NCBI GenBank assembly: GCA_937981995.1 | Contig: CALJNC010000027.1 | Coordinates: forward strand, 27,151 to 91,150 | Length of the DNA stretch: 64,000 nt | Source of the DNA: an uncultured Chitinophagaceae bacterium | GTDB taxonomy: Bacteria; Bacteroidota; Bacteroidia; Chitinophagales; Chitinophagaceae | Reading direction: 5' to 3' | In this document: positions 54,078 through 63,838 of the stretch, piece by piece | How positions within the stretch are numbered: position 1 is the stretch's first letter | Layout of the letters: every line of letters starts with the position of its first letter | The notes under the pieces: generated by a model | What the model saw: only the letters and a program-made list of their open reading frames with translations | The model's database searches: none | What the model was told of the DNA's origin: nothing | Position numbers and translations under genes: made by a program

Positions 54078-54527
54078 CTAAATTATTTCTACCGAACCGC
54101 CTTTTTCTTCAATCGCTTTTTTAGCAGTTTCTGTAATAGCATTTACTTTAAAAGCGTATGCTTTGCTTACTTCTCCTCTACCTAAAATTTTAACTTTATC
54201 CGTACGGTTTATGAATTTGTGAATGTACAAATTTTCAGCGGTAAATTCGCTCAATTCATACTTTTCAGCAATTTTTTCAATTTGATCTAAATTGAATGTT
54301 CTATAATCTATGCGATTAATATTTTTAAACCCACGCTTAGGCAATCTACGCTGTAACGGCATTTGACCACCTTCACTATGACGCTTTTGCTTAAAGTTTG
54401 CTCTTGATTTAGCACCTTTATGACCACGCGTAGCCGTACCTCCTTTACCGGAACCTTGTCCACGTCCTACTCTTTTCTTAGGATTAATCTTCGCGCCTTT
54501 AGCGGGTCTTAATGTATGAAGTTTCAT
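54078..54527 (-). CDS. rplO: 50S ribosomal protein L15
   Basis: 149 aa. MKLHTLRPAKGAKINPKKRVGRGQGSGKGGTA start is diagnostic; FKQKRHSEGGQMPLQRRLPKRGF follows. 48 nt before secY; this gap holds a small hairpin (54049-54064). Confidence 0.96.
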   Translation of the reverse strand: MKLHTLRPAKGAKINPKKRVGRGQGSGKGGTATRGHKGAKSRANFKQKRHSEGGQMPLQRRLPKRGFKNINRIDYRTFNLDQIEKIAEKYELSEFTAENLYIHKFINRTDKVKILGRGEVSKAYAFKVNAITETAKKAIEEKGGSVEII

Positions 54528-54533
54528 CTTTTA

Positions 54534-54710
54534 TTATTTTTCTATTGTAACTAAATGTTCTACTTTTTTTACCATACCCATGATTTGAGGTGTACCCTCT
54601 TTTTCAACCGTATGATTGATTCTTCGTAAGCCCAAGGCTTTTAAAGTATCTTTTTGTCTTTGTGAGCGATCAATTGCGCTCTTTATCTGTGTTATCTTTA
54701 CTTTGGCCAT
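54534..54710 (-). CDS. rpmD: 50S ribosomal protein L30
   Basis: 58 aa short gene in its usual place between rpsE and rplO. Translation begins MAKVKITQIKSAIDRSQRQK; LGLRRINHTVEKEGTPQIMG is the L30 signature. Confidence 0.95.
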   Translation of the reverse strand: MAKVKITQIKSAIDRSQRQKDTLKALGLRRINHTVEKEGTPQIMGMVKKVEHLVTIEK

Positions 54711-54721
54711 TGTATTTGTTT

Positions 54722-55243
54722 TTATCCGTTAAAAACGGTATTCAAGTCAACGTTTCTGTCTTTAGCTACTTTCATTGGTGAGCGCATCATTTCTAATGCT
54801 TTGAAAGTAGTTTTCACCACATTTTGAGGATTGTTTGTTCCATATGATTTTGCAAATACATCTTTAACACCTGCAGCCTCTAAAACTGAACGCATACTAC
54901 CACCAGCGATTACACCAGTACCAGGGCTAGCTGGTTTTATCAAAACACGCGCTGCTCCGTTTTTCAAGAACACCTCATGTGGTACGGTACCTTTGTGTAA
55001 AGGAATTGTTTGCAAGTTTTTCTTTGCATCATCAATTCCTTTTTGAATTGCTTTCTGCACCTCTTTTGCTTTACCCATTCCTTGACCTACAATTCCGTTA
55101 CCATTTCCTACTACTACTAGTGCAGAAAAACTAAATGTACGTCCACCTTTTGTAGTTTTTACTACACGGTTGATTGATACTACTTTATCTTGTAATTCAA
55201 TTTCTCCAGCTCTTGGTTGTGGTTTATTATCTCTTGGTTTCAT
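54722..55243 (-). CDS. rpsE: 30S ribosomal protein S5
   Basis: 173 aa. [20 protein letters not shown] and [20 protein letters not shown] are the conserved S5 double-stranded-RNA-binding and C-terminal motifs. Confidence 0.96.
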   Translation of the reverse strand: MKPRDNKPQPRAGEIELQDKVVSINRVVKTTKGGRTFSFSALVVVGNGNGIVGQGMGKAKEVQKAIQKGIDDAKKNLQTIPLHKGTVPHEVFLKNGAARVLIKPASPGTGVIAGGSMRSVLEAAGVKDVFAKSYGTNNPQNVVKTTFKALEMMRSPMKVAKDRNVDLNTVFNG

Positions 55244-55262
55244 TATCTTCTTTCTTTAAAAA

Positions 55263-55625
55263 TTAAAATTTAAGTCCTCCCTCACGAGCAGCTTCTGCTA
55301 ATGCTTTAATACGTCCGTGGTATAAATAACCACCTCTGTCAAATACTACTACTTCAATACCTGCAGCTTTTGCTTTACCTGCTATTGCTTTACCAACTTC
55401 AGCGCTTTGCTCTAACTTAGAACCTTTAAAGCTTGCCAAGTCTTTATCAAGATAACTAGCCGATGCTAATGTAGTACCCTCTTTATCATTGATTAACTGG
55501 GCATATATCCCTTTATTGCTTCTAAATACAGAAAGACGAGGCTTTGCTGCTGTACCACTAATCTTAGAACGAACACGCCATTTCAGCTTTTGTCTTCTAA
55601 CTACTTTTGGATCTAATTTACTCAT
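55263..55625 (-). CDS. rplR: 50S ribosomal protein L18
   Basis: 120 aa. [20 protein letters not shown] start and the end [20 protein letters not shown] are typical; binds 5S rRNA. Confidence 0.96.
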   Translation of the reverse strand: MSKLDPKVVRRQKLKWRVRSKISGTAAKPRLSVFRSNKGIYAQLINDKEGTTLASASYLDKDLASFKGSKLEQSAEVGKAIAGKAKAAGIEVVVFDRGGYLYHGRIKALAEAAREGGLKF

Positions 55626-55704
55626 TTTATTTTTTTGTTTAGTTGTATATTAGGTATGGTTTACTTAAAGTTTCCATCCCCCATAACTGTTACATTTATT
55701 TTAA

Positions 55705-56259
55705 TTATGCTGCACCTGCTGCTTTACCGGCTTTACGTCTAATGTATTCACCTTGGTAGCGTACACCTTTTCCTTTATATGGTTCTGGCTTACGTAGGCT
55801 ACGAATTTTTGCAGCTACTTGACCAATTAATTGTTTATCTATTCCTTCTAATATTACACGAGGTGGTTGACCTTTTTGAGTTTCAGTAGTTAACTTAATC
55901 TCAGTAGGTACCTCTACTAGTATATTGTGTGAAAATCCTAATGCTAAATCTAATAAGTTCCCTTGATTAGTAGCTTTATAACCTACACCTACCAATTCTA
56001 ATGTTTTAGTATAACCATTTGTTACACCTTCCACCATATTGTTTATTAAAGAACGGTATAAACCGTGTTTAGCACGAGTATCTTTTGATTCGTCTGATCT
56101 TACCAATACTGCTTCTCCTTCGTTTAACTCTAACGTTAATGCCGGAGAAATTTCTTGAGTCAATTCACCTTTAGCTCCTTTTACTGTAATGATATTACCA
56201 TCTTGCTTGATTGTAACGCCATCTAAAATTGCAATGGGTGCTTTTCCTATTCTTGACAT
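55705..56259 (-). CDS. rplF: 50S ribosomal protein L6
   Basis: 184 aa. MSRIGKAPIAILDGVTI start and the L6 signature KPEPYKGKGVRYQGEYIRRK. A 79-nt gap separates it from rplR. Confidence 0.96.
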   Translation of the reverse strand: MSRIGKAPIAILDGVTIKQDGNIITVKGAKGELTQEISPALTLELNEGEAVLVRSDESKDTRAKHGLYRSLINNMVEGVTNGYTKTLELVGVGYKATNQGNLLDLALGFSHNILVEVPTEIKLTTETQKGQPPRVILEGIDKQLIGQVAAKIRSLRKPEPYKGKGVRYQGEYIRRKAGKAAGAA

Positions 56260-56289
56260 AATTTACTTCTTTTAAATTTCTTCTAGTTA

Positions 56290-56688
56290 TTAATATACTT
56301 GGCAAAGTACTTCTCCACCTACATTATTTGCTTTTGCCTCTTTATCAGTCATTACACCTTTTGAAGTTGAAACAATGGCGATACCTAAACCATTTTTTAC
56401 ACGACGGATTTCTGAAGGTTTTGCATATCTACGTAAACCTGGACGGCTTATACGATCTAAGCCACGCATAGCTGGCTCTTTTGTAATAGGATCGTACTTC
56501 AATGCAATCTTTATAATTCCTTGTTTATTATCATCTTCAAATTTGTACTTTAAAATATAACCTTTTTTATAAAGGATTTCGGTCATATTCTTTTTCAAAT
56601 TTGATGCAGGTATTTCTACAATACGATGCTGTGCCATTTGGCCGTTACGTATTCTTGTTAGAAAATCTGCTATTGGATCTGTTACCAT
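56290..56688 (-). CDS. rpsH: 30S ribosomal protein S8
   Basis: 132 aa. [19 protein letters not shown] start and [19 protein letters not shown] end; binds 16S rRNA helix 21 and in other bacteria represses spc translation. Confidence 0.96.
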   Translation of the reverse strand: MVTDPIADFLTRIRNGQMAQHRIVEIPASNLKKNMTEILYKKGYILKYKFEDDNKQGIIKIALKYDPITKEPAMRGLDRISRPGLRRYAKPSEIRRVKNGLGIAIVSTSKGVMTDKEAKANNVGGEVLCQVY

Positions 56689-56765
56689 TTGTTTTTTTAT
56701 TTATTTGTTTTTTGTTTAGTTGGTTTAGCCGTAAGGCCACCTTACTATTCCATTTCAATTTTTTA

Positions 56766-57035
56766 CTACCAACTTGCTTTTTTCACACCAGGTATTTTAC
56801 CATCCAAAGCCATTTCTCTGAATACTAAACGTGATACACCGAAATAACGGATATAACCTTTACCTCTACCTGTGATTGCACAACGGTTTTTTAATCTCAC
56901 TTTAGAAGAATTTTTAGGTAACAAATCTAATGCTTCCCAATTTCCTTCTGCCTTAAGCTTCGCACGCTTCTCAGCATACTTTGCTACCATTCTTTCTCTT
57001 TTACGTTGTCTCGCTTTTACTGATTCTTTTGCCAT
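56766..57035 (-). CDS. rpsN: 30S ribosomal protein S14 (zinc-free type)
   Basis: 89 aa. Long, zinc-free form: [20 protein letters not shown] keeps only one of the Cys positions. Ends [11 protein letters not shown]. Confidence 0.95.
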   Translation of the reverse strand: MAKESVKARQRKRERMVAKYAEKRAKLKAEGNWEALDLLPKNSSKVRLKNRCAITGRGKGYIRYFGVSRLVFREMALDGKIPGVKKASW

Positions 57036-57046
57036 ATCGGTATCTA

Positions 57047-57622
57047 TTAATTTTCGCTTTTGTTTATGTTATCAAAAGGCATTCCTAATTCTTTAAGTAA
57101 TTCGTATGCTTCTTCGTTATTTTGACCAGAGGTTACAAATGTGATGTCCATACCTGTAATCTTGTTTATTTTATCAATATCAATTTCTGGGAAAATGATT
57201 TGCTCAGTTACACCTAAGGTATAGTTTCCTCTACCATCAAATGCTTTATGATTTATTCCTTTAAAGTCACGCACACGAGGTAAACTTGCTGCGATAAAAC
57301 GATCTAAGAATTCCCACATTCTTTCTCCACGAAGTGTTACACGAACACCTACGGGCATTCCTTTACGCAACTTAAAGTTAGAGATATCTTTTTTAGATAA
57401 AGTAGGCACTGCTTTTTGACCGGCAATGTTTGTCATTTCATCAAGCGCATTATCAACCAAACGCTTATCAGCTACAGAACCTTTGGTTCCTTGATTCATA
57501 CAAATCTTTAGCAAACGTGGTGTTTGCATAACAGACTTGAATTCAAATTTCTTAACTAAAGCAGGTATCACCTCCTCGTTATACTTTTTCTGTAATCTTG
57601 GTATGTATTTTTCTGTACTCAT
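57047..57622 (-). CDS. rplE: 50S ribosomal protein L5
   Basis: 191 aa. [20 protein letters not shown] start, [20 protein letters not shown], and [20 protein letters not shown]; 5S rRNA binding. Its ATG overlaps the rplX stop by 1 nt. Confidence 0.96.
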   Translation of the reverse strand: MSTEKYIPRLQKKYNEEVIPALVKKFEFKSVMQTPRLLKICMNQGTKGSVADKRLVDNALDEMTNIAGQKAVPTLSKKDISNFKLRKGMPVGVRVTLRGERMWEFLDRFIAASLPRVRDFKGINHKAFDGRGNYTLGVTEQIIFPEIDIDKINKITGMDITFVTSGQNNEEAYELLKELGMPFDNINKSEN

Positions 57623-57966
57623 TACTTAATTACTTCTTTTGATTTTTTAGATACTCGGTTTACACCTTTATCTGTTCTTTCTTTTGTAATACGTGCACCT
57701 CTGCTCGCTTTTGCATCCCAAAGCATTACGTTAGACATTGCTATAAAAGCTTCTTCTTTAACGATAGCACCTTGTGGGTTTTGCGCATTAGGCTTTAAGT
57801 GTTTTGTAGCAATGGCTACACCTTCCACTTTTACCTTTGGACGATGTTGGTCTGCAATGATTTCCATTACTTTTTTAGGCGTGTTCAAGTCCTTATCAGC
57901 ACCTGCTATCACAACTACCTCGTCACCCTTTTTAATTTTATATTTTGGTTGAAATCTCATTTTCAA
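57622..57966 (-). CDS. rplX: 50S ribosomal protein L24
   Basis: 114 aa. [19 protein letters not shown] is the KOW-type start; [20 protein letters not shown] is conserved. Assembly initiator of the large subunit. Confidence 0.95.
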   Translation of the reverse strand: MKMRFQPKYKIKKGDEVVVIAGADKDLNTPKKVMEIIADQHRPKVKVEGVAIATKHLKPNAQNPQGAIVKEEAFIAMSNVMLWDAKASRGARITKERTDKGVNRVSKKSKEVIK

Positions 57967-57978
57967 ATATTTTATTTA

Positions 57979-58347
57979 TTAAAGCACCTCTGGCGCTAGT
58001 GAAACAATTTTCATATATCCGGCTTCACGCAACTCACGAGCTACTGGCCCAAAAATACGAGTACCTCTTGGTTCGTCAGAAGCATTTAATATTACCGCTG
58101 CGTTATCGTCAAAACTGATATAAGAACCATCTTTACGACGAATTTCTTTTTTAGTACGTACGATTACCGCTTTAGCTACTGTTCCTTTTTTAAGGGCAGC
58201 ACCCGGCGTTACATGCTTTATACTTACTACAATCTTATCACCCACACCAGCATAACGCTGACCAGAGTTCCCAAGTACTCGAATACAAAGTACTTCTCTA
58301 GCACCGCTATTATCTGCTACTCCTAATCTAGATTCTTGCTGTATCAT
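57979..58347 (-). CDS. rplN: 50S ribosomal protein L14
   Basis: 122 aa. [20 protein letters not shown] start and [20 protein letters not shown] end are near-universal L14 motifs. Confidence 0.97.
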   Translation of the reverse strand: MIQQESRLGVADNSGAREVLCIRVLGNSGQRYAGVGDKIVVSIKHVTPGAALKKGTVAKAVIVRTKKEIRRKDGSYISFDDNAAVILNASDEPRGTRIFGPVARELREAGYMKIVSLAPEVL

Positions 58348-58374
58348 TTCTATTAATTTTTATTCTCTTATTAA

Positions 58375-58650
58375 TTATTTAGCTCTCTCAATAATTTCTA
58401 CTAAGCGCCAAGTTTTATTCTTACTTAAAGGACGAGTTTCCATGATACGCACAATATCACCTATGTTACACTCATCTTTTTCATCGTGTGCAGCAAACTT
58501 TGAAGTTTTCTTTACGAATTTTCCGTATAAAGGGTGCTTTACTTTACGCTCAATAGCTACTGTAATGGTCTTTTGCATTTTATTGCTTGTTACCACACCT
58601 ATTCTTGACTTTTTACGGCCTCTTACGATTGTTGTTGTTTCTTCAGACAT
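58375..58650 (-). CDS. rpsQ: 30S ribosomal protein S17
   Basis: 91 aa. [20 protein letters not shown] and [20 protein letters not shown] are diagnostic. Confidence 0.95.
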   Translation of the reverse strand: MSEETTTIVRGRKKSRIGVVTSNKMQKTITVAIERKVKHPLYGKFVKKTSKFAAHDEKDECNIGDIVRIMETRPLSKNKTWRLVEIIERAK

Positions 58651-58662
58651 TTCTTAATTTTT

Positions 58663-58866
58663 TTAGCTTAGTTCTACTCTGCGAGTTTGTTCTGTTTTTA
58701 ATCGAGCAATTTTTCTACGTACATCTTTTATACCCATTGGGTTTTCGATTGGCGTAATTGCATGACTAAATTTCATTTTCTTTAATCGATCAGATGCTTC
58801 AACGATTTCCGTTTGGATATCCTCGTCGCTCAAAGCCGTTAAATCTTGTTTCTTATTATTTGCCAT
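58663..58866 (-). CDS. rpmC: 50S ribosomal protein L29
   Basis: 67 aa. LSDEDIQTEIVEASDRLKKM and a C-terminal VRRKIARLKTEQTRR helix, in the usual rplP-rpmC-rpsQ order. Confidence 0.94.
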   Translation of the reverse strand: MANNKKQDLTALSDEDIQTEIVEASDRLKKMKFSHAITPIENPMGIKDVRRKIARLKTEQTRRVELS

Positions 58867-58890
58867 TGTATCGGTTCTTTCTTGTTATTA

Positions 58891-59310
58891 TTATTCTGAG
58901 TAATCTCTACGAACTACAAATTTTGTTTTAATCGGTAACTTCTGAGCTCCTAAACGAAGTGCTTCCTTTGCAGTTTCCATTGATACGCCTGTAAGTTCAA
59001 ACATAATTCTACCTGGAGCTACAACTGCTGCATAGTACTCTAAATTACCTTTACCCTTACCCATTCTTACCTCTGCAGGTTTGTTAGTAATTGGCTTGTC
59101 AGGAAAAATTCTGATCCATACTTGACCTTCTCTTTTCATATGACGTGTCATTGACTGACGTGCCGCCTCGATCTGACGATTGGTAATCCATTTAGGCTCC
59201 AATGCTTTTAGACCAAATGTTCCGAATGCCAATGTAGTTCCACGCTTTGCGCTTCCCTTAATACGGCCTTTCTGAGCTTTTCTATGTTTTGTTCTTTTTG
59301 GTTGTAACAT
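58891..59310 (-). CDS. rplP: 50S ribosomal protein L16
   Basis: 139 aa. [19 protein letters not shown] start, and the signatures [20 protein letters not shown] and WVRIFP-like WIRIFPDKP. Confidence 0.97.
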   Translation of the reverse strand: MLQPKRTKHRKAQKGRIKGSAKRGTTLAFGTFGLKALEPKWITNRQIEAARQSMTRHMKREGQVWIRIFPDKPITNKPAEVRMGKGKGNLEYYAAVVAPGRIMFELTGVSMETAKEALRLGAQKLPIKTKFVVRRDYSE

Positions 59311-59334
59311 TACTTCGTTCTTTTAATCTTTCTC

Positions 59335-60111
59335 TTATTTATCATTTCTGCGTCCACCTCTTGGGCCACCGCCTCCACGGTTTCCACCTCGTCCGCCGCC
59401 GCGGTTTCCACCACGTGCACCACCTCGGTTGCCACCTTTCTTATCTTTATCAAATCCAAAGTTTGGATTTAAATCTCTTTTTTGTAGTACCTCACCTTTA
59501 CAGATCCATACTTTGATACCAATTTTACCATATACAGTTTGAGCAAACATTGAACAATAGTCAATATCCATTCTCCAAGTATGTAATGGTGTACGGCCTT
59601 CTTTCATTTCTTCACTACGAGCAATCTCAGCTCCGTTCAAACGACCACCTACTTTTACCTTGATACCCTCAGCACCCATACGCATAGTTTGCTGTATAGA
59701 CATTTTAATGGCACGCTTATAATTTACACGGCCCTCAATTTGCTTTGCAATAGTATCAGCTACAATGTTTGCATCAAGCTCAGGACGACGAATCTCAAAA
59801 ATATTGATTTGAACATCTGACTTACCTGTCAATTTCTTCAACTCTTCTTTAATACGATCAACCTCTTGTCCTCCTTTACCAATAATGATACCAGGGCGTG
59901 AAGTATGTACTGTAACAATCAACTTACCAAGCATACGCTCAATAACGATTTTAGCAATTCCTCCACGGTTTATACGTGCGTTTAGATACTTACGAATCTT
60001 ATTATCTTCGATTAGGTTTGGAGCATACGTTTTCTTATCACCGTACCAGCTACTATCCCAACCACGTATGATTCCGAGACGATTACCTATTGGATTTGTT
60101 TTTTGACCCAT
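59335..60111 (-). CDS. rpsC: 30S ribosomal protein S3 with Arg/Gly-rich tail
   Basis: 258 aa. [20 protein letters not shown] start, KH domain [16 protein letters not shown], and C-terminal S3 domain [20 protein letters not shown]. Residues ~224-258 form an unusual tail of RGG/NRGG repeats, absent from most S3 proteins. Confidence 0.96.
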   Translation of the reverse strand: MGQKTNPIGNRLGIIRGWDSSWYGDKKTYAPNLIEDNKIRKYLNARINRGGIAKIVIERMLGKLIVTVHTSRPGIIIGKGGQEVDRIKEELKKLTGKSDVQINIFEIRRPELDANIVADTIAKQIEGRVNYKRAIKMSIQQTMRMGAEGIKVKVGGRLNGAEIARSEEMKEGRTPLHTWRMDIDYCSMFAQTVYGKIGIKVWICKGEVLQKRDLNPNFGFDKDKKGGNRGGARGGNRGGGRGGNRGGGGPRGGRRNDK

Positions 60112-60115
60112 TTAC

Positions 60116-60529
60116 TTATTTATTTTCAGTTTCGTTATTGTTATTCTCTTCTGCAGTTTCTGCAACTGGAGCAACCTCTGCAACGGCCGCTGGATTTTTT
60201 ACATCCACAACGATTGTTACGTGATTACTTCTTTTACGTACACGGTAAGCACGTCCCTGCGGTGCAGGTAACATTCTTTTTAGCATACGGCCACTATCTA
60301 CAAATACTGTTTTTACCACCAAGTCATCAATATCTTCACTATCGTTCTTTGCTTTCCAATTGGCTATGGCACTTTTCAATAATTTTTCAAGAGGTGTAGA
60401 AGGGTGCTGCGAATTAAACTTCAAAAAGTTTAATGCATTATCCACCTTCATGTCTCTTATTACATCAACCAATAAACGCATTTTGCGTGGTGACGTAGGG
60501 TAATTTCTTAATCTTGCTACTGCTTCCAT
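60116..60529 (-). CDS. rplV: 50S ribosomal protein L22
   Basis: 137 aa. LRNYPTSPRKMRLLVDVIRD start and PRAxGRAxRIxKR-like motif APQGRAYRVRKRSNHVTI. The C-terminal tail is Ala/Glu/Asn-rich. 4 nt before rpsC. Confidence 0.95.
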   Translation of the reverse strand: MEAVARLRNYPTSPRKMRLLVDVIRDMKVDNALNFLKFNSQHPSTPLEKLLKSAIANWKAKNDSEDIDDLVVKTVFVDSGRMLKRMLPAPQGRAYRVRKRSNHVTIVVDVKNPAAVAEVAPVAETAEENNNNETENK

Positions 60530-60532
60530 GAT

Positions 60533-60802
60533 TTATCTTTTATTTCCACTATGAGCTTTAAAGTTTCTTGTTGGCGAAAATTCACCTAATTTATGACCTA
60601 CCATATACTCAGTAATATAAACTGGTATAAACTTATTGCCGTTATGCACTGCAAATGTGTGTCCTACAAAATCAGGAGTAATCGTAGAGCGTCTGCTCCA
60701 AGTTTTAATTACACCTTTTTTTCCGTCACCAGCATTCATTTTATCTACTTTACGCAGAAGCTTGGTTTCAATATAGGGTCCTTTTTTAATCGATCTTGCC
60801 AT
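60533..60802 (-). CDS. rpsS: 30S ribosomal protein S19
   Basis: 89 aa. [40 protein letters not shown] and [14 protein letters not shown] are universal motifs. Confidence 0.97.
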   Translation of the reverse strand: MARSIKKGPYIETKLLRKVDKMNAGDGKKGVIKTWSRRSTITPDFVGHTFAVHNGNKFIPVYITEYMVGHKLGEFSPTRNFKAHSGNKR

Positions 60803-60822
60803 TTATAATATCTTTTACTTAA

Positions 60823-61665
60823 TTATTTATTTGATAATTTTTTACCATTCTTACGTACAAGGATAAACTTATTAGAAGCTTTATTCTTCTTACGTGTTTT
60901 CTCACCTTTAGCGTATTTACCAGTACGAGAACGAGGGTGCCCACCAGAAGCACGACCTTCACCACCACCCATTGGGTGATCCACCGGATTCATCGCTACA
61001 CCACGTGTACGTGGTCTTACACCTAGCCAACGCTTGCGCCCTGCCTTACCATAAGATTGTAATTGATGATCAGAGTTAGATACAGTACCTACTGTAGCCC
61101 AACAGTTAATAGATACACGACGTAACTCACCAGAAGGCATTTTAAGTACCGCATATTTATCTTCTTTTGCATTTAGCTGAGCTGATGTACCAGCACTACG
61201 TACTAGTATACCACCTTGGTTTGGCTGCAACTCTACATTATGAATCATAGTACCTAATGGCATATTTTTCAATGGTAGGTTATGACCTAACTCAGGAGCT
61301 ACCTTTTCTCCGCTTATAACTTTATCTCCAACACTCAAACCTTGAGGAGCAATTATGTAACGCTTTTCACCATCAACGTAGTGCAACAGAGCAATAAATG
61401 CTGTTCGGTTTGGATCGTACTCAATCGTTGCTACAGTAGCTTGGATATCATTTTTATTTCTTTTGAAATCAATGATACGATAGTGCTTTCTGTGCCCACC
61501 ACCACGGTAACGCATTACACGACGACCTTGGCTATTACGACCAGCGATTGATTTTTTCTTTTCAAGCAACGATCGTTCCGGCTTATCAGTTGTAATTTCT
61601 GTATAAGCGTTCCCTACTCTCCATCGAGTACCGGCCGTTATTGGTTTATATTTCTTTAATGCCAT
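60823..61665 (-). CDS. rplB: 50S ribosomal protein L2
   Basis: 280 aa. [20 protein letters not shown] start, peptidyl-transferase-proximal [17 protein letters not shown], and basic C-terminus. Confidence 0.97.
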   Translation of the reverse strand: MALKKYKPITAGTRWRVGNAYTEITTDKPERSLLEKKKSIAGRNSQGRRVMRYRGGGHRKHYRIIDFKRNKNDIQATVATIEYDPNRTAFIALLHYVDGEKRYIIAPQGLSVGDKVISGEKVAPELGHNLPLKNMPLGTMIHNVELQPNQGGILVRSAGTSAQLNAKEDKYAVLKMPSGELRRVSINCWATVGTVSNSDHQLQSYGKAGRKRWLGVRPRTRGVAMNPVDHPMGGGEGRASGGHPRSRTGKYAKGEKTRKKNKASNKFILVRKNGKKLSNK

Positions 61666-61677
61666 TTTTTAGTTTCT

Positions 61678-61974
61678 TTAAAATGCGTATAAATCTATTG
61701 TATCTCCTTCTGCCAATGTAACAATTGCTTTTTTATAAGCAGATGTTTTACCTGTCAACAAACCTTCTTTTGTAAAGCGTGATTTGAATTTACCTGGCAT
61801 TACACATGTGTTTACATTCTCCACAGATACTCCGTAAAAATCCTCCACTGCGTTTTTAATCTCAAGCTTATTGGCTCTACGATCACATGCAAACATGTAA
61901 CGATTAAACTTTTCAGTTTGTTCATTCGCCTTCTCTGTTACTATCGGGCTTTTTAATATTTCGTTCAGTCTCAT
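61678..61974 (-). CDS. rplW: 50S ribosomal protein L23
   Basis: 98 aa. LKSPIVTEKANEQTEKFNRY start and KLEIKNAVEDFYGVSVENVN; sits at the tunnel exit. Confidence 0.95.
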   Translation of the reverse strand: MRLNEILKSPIVTEKANEQTEKFNRYMFACDRRANKLEIKNAVEDFYGVSVENVNTCVMPGKFKSRFTKEGLLTGKTSAYKKAIVTLAEGDTIDLYAF

Positions 61975-61993
61975 TACTTCTCTTTTTTATCTT

Positions 61994-62644
61994 TTATTCT
62001 GCAGCTTCTGCTTCAATATCAGATGGTGTATCAGAAAATACCTTAGCGGCAGCTTCAGAAAATACCAATGTATCTGCATTTACAATATCATGTGTATTTG
62101 TATCGCTTAACTGACATACATTCATCTTGGGCAAGTTTCTTACACTTAAGAAAAAGTTGTCACGGAAACCGTCTACTATAAACATTACTCTTTTACCAGT
62201 TAATTCAAGATTGTTCAATAAAGCAACACCTTCTTTAGTTTTAGGTGCGTCCCACTCTAATGAATCAATTACCTTGATTTTATTATCTTTTGCTTTATAG
62301 CTCAAAGCAGATACACGTGCCATATCTTTTTCTTTCTTATTCATTTTGAAAGTGTAAAGATGTGGTTCTGGACCATGTATTGCTCCACCACCTTTGTACA
62401 ACGGATTACGTAAATTACCTTTACGAGAACCACCAGTACCTTTTTGACGGTGTAGTTTTTTAGTTGAACCTTGAACTTCAGCACGCCCTTTAACTTTGTG
62501 ATTACCAAAGCGTTGCGCATTTCGAAATTGTTTTACTGCAAGATATATCAAGTGATCATTTGGTTCAGCACCAAATACACTGTCAGGTAATTCTACTGAA
62601 CGTCCTGTTGATTTTCCTTCTTTATTTATAACGTCTATCTGCAT
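61994..62644 (-). CDS. rplD: 50S ribosomal protein L4
   Basis: 216 aa. SVELPDSVFGAEPNDHLIYL start, QGSTKKLHRQKGTGGSRKGN and GGAIHGPEPHLYTFKMNKKE loop typical of L4. Acidic Ala/Glu tail. Confidence 0.96.
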   Translation of the reverse strand: MQIDVINKEGKSTGRSVELPDSVFGAEPNDHLIYLAVKQFRNAQRFGNHKVKGRAEVQGSTKKLHRQKGTGGSRKGNLRNPLYKGGGAIHGPEPHLYTFKMNKKEKDMARVSALSYKAKDNKIKVIDSLEWDAPKTKEGVALLNNLELTGKRVMFIVDGFRDNFFLSVRNLPKMNVCQLSDTNTHDIVNADTLVFSEAAAKVFSDTPSDIEAEAAE

Positions 62645-62651
62645 CTTAATC

Positions 62652-63269
62652 TTAGTTATGTATTAATACTGTTGAACCATTATATCCAGGAACTGAACCA
62701 TTTACTAAAATGTAATTCTTCTCTGGGAATATTTTTACTATCTCTAAAGCTTGTACTTTAACTCTTTTACCACCCATGCGGCCACCCATGCGCATTCCTT
62801 TGAATACTTTTGCTGGGTAAGAAGCTCCACCAATTGACCCTGGTGCTCTTCCTCTGTTGTGCTGACCATGCGTTGCATCACCCACACCTTTAAATCCGTG
62901 GCGCTTTACAACACCTTGGAAACCTTTACCTTTCGAAGTTCCTACCACACTAATCTTTTCACCTTCTTCAAAAATTGCACAATCGATAGAATCTCCTAAA
63001 GCAGCTTCTGTCTCACAATTTCTAATTTCTTTTACAACTTTCTTAGCAGTGGTATTTGCTTTTGCAAAATGCTGTTTCATGGCGTTTGGAGTATTTTTCT
63101 CCTTTTTCTCACCATAAGCAATTTGTAAAGAATTATAACCATCAGTGTCCTTAGTCTTTACTTGTGTAACTACACAAGGACCTGCCTCAATAATTGTACA
63201 AGGAATCTGTTTTCCAGCATCTGTAAAAATGCTAGTCATCCCTATTTTTTTTCCAATTAGTCCTTTCAT
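62652..63269 (-). CDS. rplC: 50S ribosomal protein L3
   Basis: 205 aa. [20 protein letters not shown] start, [20 protein letters not shown] and [19 protein letters not shown] are diagnostic. A 74-nt gap to rpsJ contains a 7-bp hairpin. Confidence 0.97.
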   Translation of the reverse strand: MKGLIGKKIGMTSIFTDAGKQIPCTIIEAGPCVVTQVKTKDTDGYNSLQIAYGEKKEKNTPNAMKQHFAKANTTAKKVVKEIRNCETEAALGDSIDCAIFEEGEKISVVGTSKGKGFQGVVKRHGFKGVGDATHGQHNRGRAPGSIGGASYPAKVFKGMRMGGRMGGKRVKVQALEIVKIFPEKNYILVNGSVPGYNGSTVLIHN

Positions 63270-63297
63270 CCTATTTTTTAATTTTTTTTCGTCAGAG

Positions 63298-63314
63298 CCA
63301 CGCTTTCAGCGTGG
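63298..63314 (-). other. hairpin between rpsJ and rplC
   Basis: CCACGCT / AGCGTGG with a 3-nt loop. On the minus strand it is followed by A-rich, not T-rich, DNA, so it is not a classical terminator; a translational or RNA-processing signal is possible. Confidence 0.45.
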
Positions 63315-63343
63315 TTAACTGTATCTTAAAATTTGTTTGTATG

Positions 63344-63649
63344 TTATGCTTTAATCTCTACTGCTACACCGCTCGGTAAATCTAATCTTGATAGAGCGTC
63401 TACTGTTTTAGAAGAAGAGGTATATATATCCAATAATCTTTTGTGTGTACTTAATTCAAACTGCTCACGCGCCTTTTTATTAACGTGTGGCGATTTCAAT
63501 ACCGTAAAAATCTTCTTCTTAGTAGGAAGAGGTAATGGACCAGTTACAAATGCACCTGTTGCCTTTACTGTTTTAGCGATTTTTTCAGCTGATTTATCAA
63601 CCAAATTGTGATCGTAAGACTTTAACTTTATTCTGATTCGTTGCGACAT
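63344..63649 (-). CDS. rpsJ: 30S ribosomal protein S10
   Basis: 101 aa, first gene of the operon. [20 protein letters not shown] start, [20 protein letters not shown] in the middle, [20 protein letters not shown] at the end. Also a Nus transcription factor (NusE). Confidence 0.97.
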   Translation of the reverse strand: MSQRIRIKLKSYDHNLVDKSAEKIAKTVKATGAFVTGPLPLPTKKKIFTVLKSPHVNKKAREQFELSTHKRLLDIYTSSSKTVDALSRLDLPSGVAVEIKA

Positions 63650-63670
63650 AGTATTATACCTTATTTTCTA

Positions 63671-63686
63671 AAGGAGTGCAAAAGTA
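63671..63686 (-). promoter_or_regulatory. S10-spc operon promoter: -7 box plus discriminator
   Basis: Minus strand TACTTTTG followed by CACTCCTT, 22 nt before the rpsJ ATG. A TTTG lies exactly 21 nt upstream of the -7 box, as at tRNA-Arg. The CACTCCTT block is identical to that at tRNA-Met. Confidence 0.7.
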
Positions 63687-63838
63687 CATTTACTTGTGGA
63701 GAAATACCAAATTAATAGTTTTTTTTCTCAAGTTTTTTTTGAAACGGCAGCTTATTGCCCAAAGGCAGCGTACAATAGGCATATGACAATTGTGAAGTAG
63801 CACTTTTTTATTCAAATAAACCCCGAATTATATCCTTA

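Noticed and set aside
59338..59442. Tandem DNA repeat in the 3' end of rpsC
   Set aside because: It is the coding sequence of the RGG tail; the frame is intact and it ends at a normal stop, so it is not a separate repeat element.
63671..63678. CACTCCTT as an anti-Shine-Dalgarno-like or ribosome-related RNA signal
   Set aside because: It occurs at fixed distance from the -7 box in promoters of tRNAs that are never translated, so a promoter role fits better.
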